A stretch of DNA of 56,099 bases from assembly GCA_013112715.1 (NCBI GenBank), contig JABFGB010000033.1, positions 1 to 56,099 of the forward strand. The letters are read 5' to 3'. The position numbers and the translations under genes are program-made. Shown here in pieces: positions 35,462 to 44,205 of this stretch. Below the pieces are notes generated by a model that saw only the letters and a program-made list of their open reading frames with translations, was not told the DNA's origin and made no database searches. This stretch comes from Chloroflexota bacterium (lineage in GTDB: Bacteria > Chloroflexota > Anaerolineae > Aggregatilineales > J027). Within the stretch, counting starts at the first letter, position 1, and each line of letters starts with the position of its first letter.

Positions 35462-36289
35462 ATGGCAGGTAATGGGCATGTTCCGTTTGATATAGGGAAA
35501 GAAGGCGGGGCGAAATTACGCGCGCTGCGGAATGCGTGCGGTCTCACCCAGCTAATGGTTGAACTGGAGGCCAGCTTGGGGACGGGCTATTTGCAGCGGG
35601 TCGAATCCGGCAGAGTGCAGCAGCCCGAACGCGAAACCCTCGAACGGATTTTGGATGCGTTGGCGGCTACCTTTGCCCAGCGCCGCGATGCGCTGGAAAC
35701 ATTTGGTTATACGGTCACCATCACACCGCCTCTTGATCAAGATATCGCTTGGGCTATCCAACAGACCGACCCTATGCTGCATAAGGTCAGCTTTCCGGCC
35801 TATCTGCTCACCTGTACCCATCATCTGCTGGCGTGGAATGCCGCTGCCGAACAGCTTTTTCGACAAATTGGCGTCCAGAATCTAGCTGACTTTCAATCCG
35901 CCCCGATTTTTCATCTCTTTTTTGATGGGATTCTGCCTGCCATCGCCAATGCCACCGAGTTTTTGCCTGCGGTTGTACAGGCGCTGCAGCATGAAATCAG
36001 CAAATTCCAACATGAGGCATGGTGTATTAGCTTGATAGAAGGTCTCCTCCAAGATCTGCCCTTGTTCAAAACCCATTGGGAATTGACCGCCTCCAACCCT
36101 CCCTCGGTGGTAGCCGCCCGTCCACTTGTCCCATTGGAAATAGCCCCAATAATTGGGGGGAAGCTGAAGTTTCGCATCACCGCCGAGCCACTGACGTCTG
36201 ACCCGCGCTTCCGCGTGGTATACTATCTCCCAGCCGATGTGGCGACCCTTCAACTCTACACGCATGAGGGGTCTATGTGTTCTCCATAA
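35462..36289 (+). CDS. XRE-type regulator with MmyB-like ligand-binding domain
   Basis: A 275-residue transcription factor. The helix-turn-helix (about 15-65) includes LRALRNACGLTQLMVELEA and GYLQRVESGRVQQPE. After a linker, the C-terminal part (about 85-275) has the PAS-like MmyB pattern: DPMLHKVSFPAYLLTCTHHL, LAWNAAAEQLFR and FRVVYYLPAD near the end. Such regulators sense small ligands. ATG 35462 is supported by GGAG at nine bases; the TTG 15 bases upstream is part of that site. It precedes the HIT gene by 43 bases. Confidence 0.85.
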   Translation: MAGNGHVPFDIGKEGGAKLRALRNACGLTQLMVELEASLGTGYLQRVESGRVQQPERETLERILDALAATFAQRRDALETFGYTVTITPPLDQDIAWAIQQTDPMLHKVSFPAYLLTCTHHLLAWNAAAEQLFRQIGVQNLADFQSAPIFHLFFDGILPAIANATEFLPAVVQALQHEISKFQHEAWCISLIEGLLQDLPLFKTHWELTASNPPSVVAARPLVPLEIAPIIGGKLKFRITAEPLTSDPRFRVVYYLPADVATLQLYTHEGSMCSP

Positions 36290-36332
36290 CTCTCCATAAG
36301 TTATGTGCCATACACAATAGGAGGCCAGTCCT

Positions 36333-36806
36333 ATGAATGTATTACCCACCCGCGATGAAGTTAAAGAGAAAATCGAAACCCTGCGCGAGCAAGGGATTTG
36401 TTATGTCTGCCATGACCTGCAAACGGGCGAAATTTTTGGCACGCGGTCGGTCATCTACGAAGATGCCGATTTCCGCGTCGTGCTGGAATTGCATCCGCGC
36501 ATGGTCGGGCATACAATCGTGCTCTATAAGCCGCACCGCGAAGATGTTTCGGAATTGACCGCCGATGAAACCGCCCGCATTTTCCAGATGTGTGTTCGGG
36601 TGATTCAGGCCATTAAGCAGGCATTAGGAGCGGAAAAAGTCTATCTGGTGACCATATGTGATGGCTCGATCAACCATCTGCATATTCAACTGCTGCCGCG
36701 TTATCCCGGCGAACCGATCGGCTCCAAACGGCTGGTGGATCCGCGTGGAACATTGACCAATGCCGAATCAACCGCCGCCGCCATTCGCAACGCCTTGCAT
36801 TTATAA
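36333..36806 (+). CDS. HIT-family nucleotide-binding protein
   Basis: A 157-residue histidine-triad hydrolase or transferase. The triad is INHLHIQLLPRY (H-x-H-x-Q; the third His of classic HIT is Gln, as in GalT/Aprataxin-like branches). CYVCHDLQTGEIFGTRSVIY at the N-terminus and HPRMVGHTIVLYKPHRED complete the fold. AGGAGG precedes the ATG. The Q-type active site favours nucleotidyl transfer over simple hydrolysis, but that is an inference. Possibly in one transcript with the neighbours on both sides. Confidence 0.85.
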   Translation: MNVLPTRDEVKEKIETLREQGICYVCHDLQTGEIFGTRSVIYEDADFRVVLELHPRMVGHTIVLYKPHREDVSELTADETARIFQMCVRVIQAIKQALGAEKVYLVTICDGSINHLHIQLLPRYPGEPIGSKRLVDPRGTLTNAESTAAAIRNALHL

Positions 36807-36838
36807 AACCGCACATTGATCTTGAGGAGAACAGTCGC

Positions 36839-37321
36839 ATGTCCGAATTTGTCAACAAAGAAGAACTGCTCCATCGTCTCGATGTAAGTTATCGCCAACT
36901 GCGTGAATTGCTTACCCGTATCCTGCCCCAAAAAACGATGGAATCGGGTGTCGAGGGTACATGGTCGGTTAAGGATATTTTGGCTCATCTGATTGGCTGG
37001 GAACAATTCGCCCTAAGCGAGTTGCAGGCCGCCTTTGCGGGGCAACCTCAACCATCCGCGCCATCCGATGTGGATTTGTTTAATGCCCAACAGGTCGAGG
37101 CCAACCGGACTTTGCCCTATGACGTGGTACTTGGCAATTGGCGCCAGTCGGTGCAGAGCATTATAGACACTGTAAACTCGATCCCCGATGAGGAGTTTAT
37201 GCCCAACAGCAATTTGCAGCAGTGGTTGGGCGAGACGATTAATGACACCCTTGCCAACAACACCTATGAACACTGGGATGAGCACCGTACCATCATCGAG
37301 GCATGGTTGGCGGGTCGTTAA
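36839..37321 (+). CDS. ClbS/DfsB-like DinB-fold four-helix protein
   Basis: A 160-residue helical protein of the DinB-like superfamily. VEGTWSVKDILAHLIGWEQF and YEHWDEHRTIIEAWL are the conserved helix signatures, with His in LAHLIGWE and YEHWDEH as candidate metal ligands. ClbS/DfsB members protect cells from reactive small molecules such as colibactin; others are metal-dependent thiol transferases. The role here is open. GAGGA lies upstream. It ends at a palindrome and strong terminator, closing the small plus-strand group. Confidence 0.82.
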   Translation: MSEFVNKEELLHRLDVSYRQLRELLTRILPQKTMESGVEGTWSVKDILAHLIGWEQFALSELQAAFAGQPQPSAPSDVDLFNAQQVEANRTLPYDVVLGNWRQSVQSIIDTVNSIPDEEFMPNSNLQQWLGETINDTLANNTYEHWDEHRTIIEAWLAGR

Positions 37322-37324
37322 CAA

Positions 37325-37344
37325 TTTAGGGAAATTTCCCTAAA
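37325..37344. repeat. 20-bp perfect palindrome TTTAGGGAAATTTCCCTAAA
   Basis: A perfect palindrome immediately after the ClbS-like stop codon and before the terminator. Each half is the decamer that forms the inverted repeat at 7176-7220. It could be a regulator site or a collapsed hairpin. Confidence 0.65.
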
Positions 37345-37345
37345 A

Positions 37346-37377
37346 AGGGCAGGTAGATCATTCTCCTGCCTTTTTTG
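37346..37377 (+). terminator. rho-independent terminator
   Basis: GGCAGG (37348-37353) pairs with CCTGCC (37365-37370), with A/T pairs extending the stem, followed by a T-run of six. It closes the XRE-HIT-ClbS group. Confidence 0.85.
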
Positions 37378-37498
37378 TTGCTTTATAGCAATTCTTATGT
37401 TGGTTGGCCTAAGGCAATCTGTATGGAAAGCTGCAACCGCATTTCCATGTTCACGTAATGCCTTGTGGGTTCTCGCAAAAACAAGGAGCAAAAAGCAC

Positions 37499-38941
37499 AT
37501 GCGTCTGCTGCGATTTGTGTTGGGATTGGCCTTCATTTTGAGCATCGGGGGTGGCGTTGTCGCGGCCCAAGAAGATGAGTCATTTGACGGAGTTTGGTGG
37601 AACGATTTATTAGGGATTGTGATTGAGATAGATGGAACAAAGGTGACCATTTGGCAGGCGGAAGGCAACACCTGTTATTTGAACGGGCAGCTTGATTTGG
37701 ATGGCAGTCGGTTATTATCAGAGGGCATCGAAATCTACACCTTAGAACTGAATGCGGGGGAGTTGGTCGTTTTGGAGCAAGGAAGCCCTCTCATTTCACT
37801 GACTACCGCCGAGAACCGAGAAGCCATTTGCACCGAGACTGCCGAAATGACCCTCGACCTCCCAGATACCCCCATCACGACTCAGGCCGAATTTGATGGG
37901 CTGGTGAATGAAATCCTAGCACAGGCCCACATTCCGGGGGTTGGCTTGGCGCTGGTTGCACCGGGAAAAGTCTTGTGGACGGGCGGTTATGGTTTTTCTA
38001 ATGTCGAAGCAGGTATTCCGGTGACTTCTGATACACCCTTTATGCTCGCCTCCGTAACCAAGACGTTTACGGGCACGGCGGTGATGCGGGCGGTTCAGGA
38101 AGGCAAACTCACCCTCGATACGCCACTTAATGATGTCCTGCCCTTTGCGGTGGATAACCCGCATGTCGAGGGGGAAGTGATCACAGTGCGCCATTTGGTT
38201 ACGCATACCTCGGGTATTCTTGATGCCTATCCCACCTATACCGACCTCTACACGCCGGGCGATTCACCCATTGAGTTGGGCGAATTCTTGGCAGGCTATC
38301 TGGTTGAAGGCGGCCAGTGGTACAGTGCCGATGACAATTTTGCCCCTCGTAACCCCGGTGTAACCTCTGAATATAGCAATGTAGGGGCGGCCCTAGCTGG
38401 GTATATCGTGCAACAGGTGACCAATATGCCATTAGACGACTATGCACAGGATTTTCTATTTGGGCCGTTGGGCATGACCCATACCGGTTGGCATTTGGCG
38501 GATTTCGCCGACCTTAGCCCAATCGCTGTGCCGTATAACGATGGTGAGCCGATGGAACATTTTGGCTATCCTACATGGCCCGATGGTCAGCTTCGTGCCA
38601 GTCCCAGCGACATCGCCCGTTTCCTTGCGGCGATCATGAATGGCGGTGAACTGGACGGGGTGCGGATTTTGGATGAGGTGACTGTTGAAACCATGCTGCA
38701 ACCCGCCCTTCCTGAAGCTACGAGCGACATCGGCGTGTTCTGGTTTTTGAACTACCCCGAAGAGGGCGCTATTGGACATTCGGGCGGCGACCCCGGTGTC
38801 AACACATGGATGTTCTTTAATCCAGAGACGGAACTTGGCGTCGTGGTGTTGTTTAACTGCGACTGCGCCCTCGCACAAAACGCAATGGAGGCGCTTGCGA
38901 ATATGATGACAACCCATATTGACCTATTGACCGACCAGTAA
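37499..38941 (+). CDS. secreted class C beta-lactamase-fold serine hydrolase
   Basis: A 480-residue exported penicillin-binding-protein-like hydrolase. The signal peptide is LLRFVLGLAFILSIGGGVVA. An N-terminal ~120-residue beta domain precedes the catalytic domain, which has S-x-x-K in MLASVTKTFTGTAVM, Y-x-N in SEYSNVGAALAGYI and the third motif as GHSGGDPG. The family includes D-aminopeptidases, esterases and AmpC; motif spacing suits the broad beta-lactamase family PF00144, and antibiotic resistance is not implied. ATG 37499 is chosen because AAGGAG precedes it and it begins the signal peptide; the longer frame is not credible. Single-gene transcript. Confidence 0.9.
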   Translation: MRLLRFVLGLAFILSIGGGVVAAQEDESFDGVWWNDLLGIVIEIDGTKVTIWQAEGNTCYLNGQLDLDGSRLLSEGIEIYTLELNAGELVVLEQGSPLISLTTAENREAICTETAEMTLDLPDTPITTQAEFDGLVNEILAQAHIPGVGLALVAPGKVLWTGGYGFSNVEAGIPVTSDTPFMLASVTKTFTGTAVMRAVQEGKLTLDTPLNDVLPFAVDNPHVEGEVITVRHLVTHTSGILDAYPTYTDLYTPGDSPIELGEFLAGYLVEGGQWYSADDNFAPRNPGVTSEYSNVGAALAGYIVQQVTNMPLDDYAQDFLFGPLGMTHTGWHLADFADLSPIAVPYNDGEPMEHFGYPTWPDGQLRASPSDIARFLAAIMNGGELDGVRILDEVTVETMLQPALPEATSDIGVFWFLNYPEEGAIGHSGGDPGVNTWMFFNPETELGVVVLFNCDCALAQNAMEALANMMTTHIDLLTDQ

Positions 38942-38956
38942 CTCCAGTATTCCTCC

Positions 38957-38983
38957 GGGGTGATTCCATAGCCGGGTCACCCC
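38957..38983 (+). terminator. hairpin after the serine hydrolase gene
   Basis: GGGGTGA (38957-38963) pairs with TCACCCC (38977-38983) 15 bases after the stop codon. No U-tract follows, so a terminator role is only likely from position. Confidence 0.4.
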
Positions 38984-39034
38984 ATAGCTTCTCTCAGTAT
39001 TCACACATATTTTCACCTCAAAAGTTACTATCAA

Positions 39035-39121
39035 GGTAGGGGGGTATAAATTCAGAATTTTGGGTGCTTGACAGAATGGGCCATCTGTTATATTGTAAAT
39101 ATACCCCCTCCCATAGGGGGT
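39035..39121 (+). promoter_or_regulatory. copper-responsive promoter with CsoR-like operators
   Basis: A promoter TTGACA (39068-39073), 17-base spacer and TATTGT (39091-39096) is flanked by two G-rich copper-operator-like sites: GGTAGGGGGGTATA (39035-39048) upstream, and the dyad ACCCCCT (39103-39109)/AGGGGGT (39115-39121) at the start of transcription. CsoR-family operators have the form TACCC...GGGTA with runs of C and G. The copper ATPase gene follows, which fits copper derepression. No csoR gene is in the window. The site pattern is seen; the regulator is inferred. Confidence 0.7.
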
Positions 39122-39163
39122 GGGTAAAAACAGAAAATCAAATCCATCATCAAGGAGGCCCTC

Positions 39164-41353
39164 ATGCAGGCCACACACTCACATCATCGTCCGACTCATG
39201 AGGATCACGCTCACCATACCGCAAACACTGAGCCTCAACCACAACATCCCGATCATACTGAACATATGGCGCACAGCGGTCACAGCCATCATGAGGCACA
39301 CGCTGATCACACCAATCAGCCCGAGCACATGACTCATGTCAATCACGATGCCCACAAAGGTCATGCCGGACATGCCGCCCATACTGACCACACCGGACAC
39401 GAAACAATGTTCCGTAATCGGTTTTGGGTATCGCTGCTGCTAACCGTGCCCGTTGTGTTGTTCAGCCCCATGATTCAAGAGTGGCTTGGTTTCTCCATGC
39501 CCGAATTCACTGGGGATGAACTCATCGCACCGCTGTTTTCGCTGGTTATCTTTTTCTACGGCGGAATTCCATTTTTGGGCATGGCCCGACCCGAAATCCA
39601 AAATCGCCAACCGGGGATGATGCTCCTGATCTCGATGGCGATCACCGTCGCGTTTGCCTACAGCCTTGCCGCCGTATTTTTCGACCCTGAAAGCGGCTTC
39701 TTTTGGGAAATGGCGACCCTGATTGACATTATGCTGCTGGGTCACTGGCTAGAAATGCGCAGTATCCGGCAAGCCTCCGGTGCATTGCGCGAACTTGCCA
39801 AATTGATGCCCGATACTGCCGAACGCCTGAATACGGATGGCAGCACGAGCACTATTTCCACCACTGAACTCAAGACAGGTGACCTTGTGTTGGTGCGCCC
39901 CGGCGCCAGCATTCCTGCCGATGGGGTCGTGGAGGACGGCCAATCGGAAGTCAACGAGGCCATGATTACGGGGGAATCGCGCCCCATCCACAAACACACG
40001 GGTGAAAAGGTCATCACAGGCACGATTAATGGCGATGGCAGTCTGCGAATCCGTGTCATGGCGACGGGTGACCAAACCGCCCTTGCTGGCATTATGCGAT
40101 TGGTCGAACAGGCCCAACAAAGCAAATCACGCACGCAGGTATTGGCCGATAAAGCCGCTGGGTGGTTGTTCTATGTCGCCCTGTCCGTCGCCATTCTCAC
40201 CGCGATTGCATGGGTTATTGCCGAGGGGTTCAACGTTGAAGTGCTGGAACGAGTGGTCACGGTCTTGGTTGTCTCTTGTCCGCACGCGCTCGGCCTAGCG
40301 ATTCCGCTGGTCGTGGCGATTAGCACCTCACTGGCAGCAGGCAATGGCGTTTTGGTGCGTGACCGTCTGGCGCTGGAATCGGCCCGTGAACTGGATGTCA
40401 TTATCTTCGACAAGACGGGTACATTGACCAAAGGTGAGCAAGGGGTGGTCGCTATCCAGACCGCCGAGGCATGGCAAGAACATGATGCGCTGGCCCTAGC
40501 CGCTGCTGTCGAAGGCGATTCGGAACACATGACGGCCCGTGCTGTCCGTGAAAAGGCTCAATCATTGAATCTGGCCCTGCCTGCCATCAGCGAATTTTCT
40601 GCCCTCAAGGGTCGCGGTGTGCAAGCCGATTGGAATGGGCAAGCGGTTTATGTGGGTGGCCCGCGCCTATTGGAACTGCTGAATCTGACCCCCACCAATC
40701 AACTGGCATCCTTCACGGACGACGCCGGAAGCAAAGGTCAAACCGTGATTTATCTGGTGGTGGAACAGCAAATTGTGGCTGGGTTCGCGCTGGCGGATGT
40801 CATCCGACCCGAAAGTAAGGCGGCGGTTCAGCGTCTACATGAACTGGGTATCGAGGTTGCGATGCTGACCGGAGATAGCCGGGCCGTTGCACAGGCCGTC
40901 GCGGACGAACTGGGTATTGACCGGGTATTTGCCGAAGTCCTGCCCGAACACAAAGACCACAAGGTAGCGGAATTGCAGCACATGGGCAAGCGGGTGGCGA
41001 TGGTGGGCGATGGCGTCAACGATGCCCCGGCCCTAACCCGCGCCGACATCGGCATTGCGATTGGCAGCGGTACGGATGTGGCCGTCGAATCCGCCGACAT
41101 CATTTTGGCCCGCAGCAATCCGCTGGATGTAGTCAAGATCATGGAACTCAGCCGCGCCAGCTATCGCAAGATGATCCAAAACTTGTTATGGGCAGCGGGG
41201 TATAACGTGGTAGTTCTGCCACTCGCCGCTGGGGTCTTAGCGCCGATAGGGATTCTGCTGTCGCCTGCGGTGGGGGCCGTGTTTATGTCACTGAGTACGG
41301 TGATTGTCGCCCTCAATGCTCAACTCCTGCGCGGCTTGAAATTCACCGCCTAA
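39164..41353 (+). CDS. copB: P1B-3-type copper-exporting ATPase with His-rich N-terminus
   Basis: A 729-residue heavy-metal P-type ATPase. The first ~80 residues hold about 25 histidines with Met and no CxxC metal-binding domain, as in CopB. Eight transmembrane helices are expected. The metal motif in helix 6 is [11 protein letters not shown] (CPH, near 372), which marks the CopB subgroup (Cu+/Cu2+ or Ag+), not CPC CopA. Phosphorylation loop [11 protein letters not shown] (Asp near 416), TGES in the A-domain, and [12 protein letters not shown] in the hinge are intact. AAGGAGG precedes the ATG. It exports copper from the cytoplasm and is probably induced through the CsoR-like operators. Monocistronic, ending at a strong hairpin. 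Confidence 0.93.
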   Translation: MQATHSHHRPTHEDHAHHTANTEPQPQHPDHTEHMAHSGHSHHEAHADHTNQPEHMTHVNHDAHKGHAGHAAHTDHTGHETMFRNRFWVSLLLTVPVVLFSPMIQEWLGFSMPEFTGDELIAPLFSLVIFFYGGIPFLGMARPEIQNRQPGMMLLISMAITVAFAYSLAAVFFDPESGFFWEMATLIDIMLLGHWLEMRSIRQASGALRELAKLMPDTAERLNTDGSTSTISTTELKTGDLVLVRPGASIPADGVVEDGQSEVNEAMITGESRPIHKHTGEKVITGTINGDGSLRIRVMATGDQTALAGIMRLVEQAQQSKSRTQVLADKAAGWLFYVALSVAILTAIAWVIAEGFNVEVLERVVTVLVVSCPHALGLAIPLVVAISTSLAAGNGVLVRDRLALESARELDVIIFDKTGTLTKGEQGVVAIQTAEAWQEHDALALAAAVEGDSEHMTARAVREKAQSLNLALPAISEFSALKGRGVQADWNGQAVYVGGPRLLELLNLTPTNQLASFTDDAGSKGQTVIYLVVEQQIVAGFALADVIRPESKAAVQRLHELGIEVAMLTGDSRAVAQAVADELGIDRVFAEVLPEHKDHKVAELQHMGKRVAMVGDGVNDAPALTRADIGIAIGSGTDVAVESADIILARSNPLDVVKIMELSRASYRKMIQNLLWAAGYNVVVLPLAAGVLAPIGILLSPAVGAVFMSLSTVIVALNAQLLRGLKFTA

Positions 41354-41371
41354 GCACCAAGTTTATATACA

Positions 41372-41399
41372 AAGGGTAGGATGTGGAAGTCCTACCCTT
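41372..41399. terminator. terminator between copB and the convergent nucleotidyltransferase gene
   Basis: AAGGGTAGGA (41372-41381) pairs perfectly with TCCTACCCTT (41390-41399). It overlaps the stop codon of the minus-strand gene, so it could serve both directions, though T-runs are short. Confidence 0.65.
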
Positions 41400-42225
41400 G
41401 CACATCGCACAATTTCCGCACTCCCTCCGACAATTCCTCCATCCGTGCGACACTGACTTCTAGGTCGGCGGGTGTTTTCCCTAAATTCCCTAAGACTTCA
41501 TGCACCGTCCGTGCGAAATTCGGCGGGTGGAGCGGCATCCCATCAATCAGATCTGCCGCACCTTTTTCGTTGATACAGTAACGCTCATTCAGGGCAAAAA
41601 GCGCCTGCACCATGACCGCCGCACACCGGAACAGATGCCCCGCTACAATAAAGGCATCGCCCCGTGCCGCTGGTTTATGGGCATTGGCGATTGAAAACCC
41701 TGCCTCCCATAATCCGGCAATTAACGCTTTTTTCAAGAGGGGTGGGTACGCTCGATTTTTCAATTCGGTCAACACCCCGTCACGCTCGAACAGCGGTTGG
41801 CAATAAAACACCTCGCCCAGATAGATGTGATTCCAAAAACCATGTGGGTGGCCCGGTTGATAATATACTTTGGGCCGACCTGCCTCACATTCGCTGATTT
41901 CGTGAGCAACGTTCACTAAGTCACGATACAGCCAGTCTACCCGCTGACCCTGCACATTTAACCATGCCCCGCCGTTAATCCAAGGCCCCCATTCGCCAAA
42001 ATCCGTGACCGCTTCGCCCTGTCCGCTGTCATCCAATTTCGCCGCCAACCGCCGCAGCGATTCAAGGGAGGGCAGGTGAGTGGGGTCGTAATAAATCCCC
42101 AGATCAATATCGGAATCCGGTTTGGCGTCCCCACGTGCATACGACCCACCCAATCCGACGGCGGAAACACCGTCAATCGCGCCGATTTGGTCAGCGATAT
42201 GTTGTGCCAATACAAAATGATTCAC
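41392..42225 (-). CDS. nucleotidyltransferase-domain protein (Pol-beta superfamily)
   Basis: A 277-residue protein. The Pol-beta-type nucleotidyltransferase core is VGLGGSYARGDAKPDSDIDL (GS-x10-D-x-D), with a later third acid in the strand QRVDWLYRD. A helical C-terminal domain (about 120-277) follows, as in HI0073/KanNT-like or aminoglycoside nucleotidyltransferase-like proteins. It would transfer a nucleotide to a protein, RNA or drug; no antitoxin-type HEPN partner is adjacent. GTG 42225 is preferred to the long TTG start because AGGA lies upstream and the domain starts there. Single gene, convergent with copB. Confidence 0.78.
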   Translation of the reverse strand: MNHFVLAQHIADQIGAIDGVSAVGLGGSYARGDAKPDSDIDLGIYYDPTHLPSLESLRRLAAKLDDSGQGEAVTDFGEWGPWINGGAWLNVQGQRVDWLYRDLVNVAHEISECEAGRPKVYYQPGHPHGFWNHIYLGEVFYCQPLFERDGVLTELKNRAYPPLLKKALIAGLWEAGFSIANAHKPAARGDAFIVAGHLFRCAAVMVQALFALNERYCINEKGAADLIDGMPLHPPNFARTVHEVLGNLGKTPADLEVSVARMEELSEGVRKLCDVQG

Positions 42226-42305
42226 GGTTCGCCCATCCTGCTTGGTAAATAGAACATTGTGAGTGTAGCAGAAATAGACAGCGGGGCGAACTGAGCAAAA
42301 CAAAA

Positions 42306-42327
42306 CCTCCCGCTGTGAAAGGGGAGG
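42306..42327 (-). terminator. terminator of the 42365 gene
   Basis: CCTCCC (42306-42311) pairs with GGGAGG (42322-42327); on the minus strand it is followed by TTTTGTTTTG, 38 bases after the 42365 gene's stop codon. Confidence 0.65.
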
Positions 42328-42364
42328 CTTGTCAGGAGGAACTGACCGAGAATCGGCAGACGGT

Positions 42365-43174
42365 TTAGATCGAGAGGGTTTGGATAGCGGTTTCTAGTGC
42401 TTCGCGTGATCTTCCGGATACCGAGATTACCCAAGCGCCACGTGTCCATGTAAAGGAGTACCAACCATTGCTGGTGCTGTAGAAGTAGTCTATCGCGCCC
42501 TGCCCGCCGGAGACAAAATTGCCAATGTAGCCAACGGTGCGTAAACGGGTAATGAGTTCCGTTACCGTAATGTGGGCGGTTTCCGGTGTCCAGTAGTTGC
42601 CAACAAACACCTGTACAACATCTTGGTTGGCGTCGGCATAACGTCCGAGCGTGTAGTATTGAGGGGTATACTGCATAGTGCATGAGTTATCAAAGTCCAC
42701 CATACACAAATTGAGTGTCCCGACAGCGTTGGGGTTGACCTTTTGTGTGCCGGAATCAATGGGCAAACTGGTGGTCACAAAGGTATAGGAATCCCCAATC
42801 GTCTGTGGCAAAAAGGCATTGGGGTCGGTTCCATCCACAGGCATCTGGCGCTGGTCAATGTCATAGGGTGCGGCAAAGACCTGTTGAGCGCTCGGTACGC
42901 TGGGGGAGGTGGATTTTTCGTCGCCCATATTGAAGATCATGGTAAAGAACCACATACTCAGCAGCAGCACCACGAAACTTGAGACCGCAACCAGCACCAA
43001 CGCTCGGACACGGGGGTTGACTTGCTGAACGCGCTCGATCACAGGTCGCAGATACTCATACGACCGCTCGCCGATCAAGAGGAAGATAAGTTTGAGAATT
43101 CCCAGATTGCTTGAATCAACGGCGTTTTTCTGGTTATAGGAATACGGGTATTGGTTACGGTTGTTCAGTTTCAT
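42365..43174 (-). CDS. single-pass membrane protein, hypothetical
   Basis: A 269-residue protein with a cytosolic N-terminus (about 1-55), one transmembrane helix ALVLVAVSSFVVLLLSMWFF (about 58-78) and a ~190-residue extracytoplasmic domain that ends in strand-rich sequence (WYSFTWTRGAWVISVSG). Two cysteines in LNLCMVDFDNSCTMQ may form a disulfide. It lies 43 bases after the pseudopilin gene on the same strand, so it may be an assembly or anchoring partner. Family unknown to me. Confidence 0.65.
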   Translation of the reverse strand: MKLNNRNQYPYSYNQKNAVDSSNLGILKLIFLLIGERSYEYLRPVIERVQQVNPRVRALVLVAVSSFVVLLLSMWFFTMIFNMGDEKSTSPSVPSAQQVFAAPYDIDQRQMPVDGTDPNAFLPQTIGDSYTFVTTSLPIDSGTQKVNPNAVGTLNLCMVDFDNSCTMQYTPQYYTLGRYADANQDVVQVFVGNYWTPETAHITVTELITRLRTVGYIGNFVSGGQGAIDYFYSTSNGWYSFTWTRGAWVISVSGRSREALETAIQTLSI

Positions 43175-43217
43175 GGCATCCAGCCTTTCCGTATGCTTAA
43201 TTCCGCCTGTCTACCGA

Positions 43218-43925
43218 TTAGGAATCAGAGCCGTCGTTGTCGCAGCTATTGTCTTCTTTGACGCGCACAGGGGCGGTGATGGTCGAGCTATAGGTTTGCG
43301 TACCAGCCTTGATCGCCACCGTGACGCCGTTCCATTCAAAGTCGCCGACGAGAATAATCATAATGTCGCGGGTTTCGGCGTAACGCGGCTGGCGTGGTGC
43401 GCTAACCAGTACGATGCCTGCGTCGCTGCGTTTATTGCCATTGCCTTTGTTGCCAGAACCACCGCTATCATAACCACGATCAAATTTGATACCTGTTACG
43501 CCGGTTGTGGGGTCAGTCCCGATTTCATAAAACTCACTGGCGGATGACAACTTACTCAGGACATTCGCCGGCAGGGCGAGAATCCAATGGCTGATGGCTG
43601 GGTCGCCGCTGGAGGTTACGCGGTAGGTGATGGTCGTCGTATTGGTTGTTTCGTTATAGACATGGCTGGTCAGGGTAACGCTGTGGCCGGCCATGGTTGC
43701 GTAGCTTGGACCTTGAGTATCGTTTTCATTCGAGCCGGGGTCGCCTTCTTCACAGTCCTGTGTCTCAGGTTGCAGCCCGTCAGCGGTTTCTTGAAAACTG
43801 GTGGTCAAAAACGCGCCGATAGCCCCAGCCATAAGCGCAATGAGAATCCCAATTGGAATCAGGACCTGATATTCCATCATAGCCTGTGCCCGTTGAGTTC
43901 TAGCGAAGATACGTGTACGTTTCAT
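43218..43925 (-). CDS. Flp/TadE-like pseudopilin or minor pilin
   Basis: A 235-residue protein starting with basic MKRTRIFARTQRAQ and then AMMEYQVLIPIGILIALMAG, matching the prepilin-type region of Flp/TadE proteins (small residue, Glu at +5 and Tyr/Phe, hydrophobic helix). The remaining ~200 residues form an acidic, Ser/Thr-rich extracellular domain with a glycine-asparagine stretch GGSGNKGNGNKRSD, ending in DNSCDNDGSDS. ATG 43925 has AAAGG at eight bases; the earlier frame start is rejected. No tad secretion genes are visible in the window. Confidence 0.68.
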   Translation of the reverse strand: MKRTRIFARTQRAQAMMEYQVLIPIGILIALMAGAIGAFLTTSFQETADGLQPETQDCEEGDPGSNENDTQGPSYATMAGHSVTLTSHVYNETTNTTTITYRVTSSGDPAISHWILALPANVLSKLSSASEFYEIGTDPTTGVTGIKFDRGYDSGGSGNKGNGNKRSDAGIVLVSAPRQPRYAETRDIMIILVGDFEWNGVTVAIKAGTQTYSSTITAPVRVKEDNSCDNDGSDS

Positions 43926-44205
43926 GATAATTGCCTTTCTGCACTTCGACGTTGGATGTGAGTCATAGGGAATATCCAACATCATGCTTTCACTTTATCA
44001 CATACTACCGACAAGAATAAAGGAAAAGTTGCGGAATAATTCATGAATTTACCCAATATTCATAGACATTAAAAAAGTAAACTACACCAACATGTTCTCT
44101 GGACTAGAAACAAACTTAAACCCAGTGGGCTATGTTGCTGAAAATGTCTATTTAAGGCGATTTATGGAGTTAGCTAAACGGAGAACAAACTTGAGGGTGG
44201 CGTTA

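Noticed and set aside
37397..37498. Longer start for the serine hydrolase at 37397
   Set aside because: The extra 34 residues precede a proper signal peptide and have no ribosome-binding site; the ATG at 37499 is preceded by AAGGAG.
41392..42225. Toxin-antitoxin (MNT-HEPN) pair
   Set aside because: The nucleotidyltransferase has its own helical C-terminal domain and no HEPN-like gene adjoins it, so no pair can be supported.
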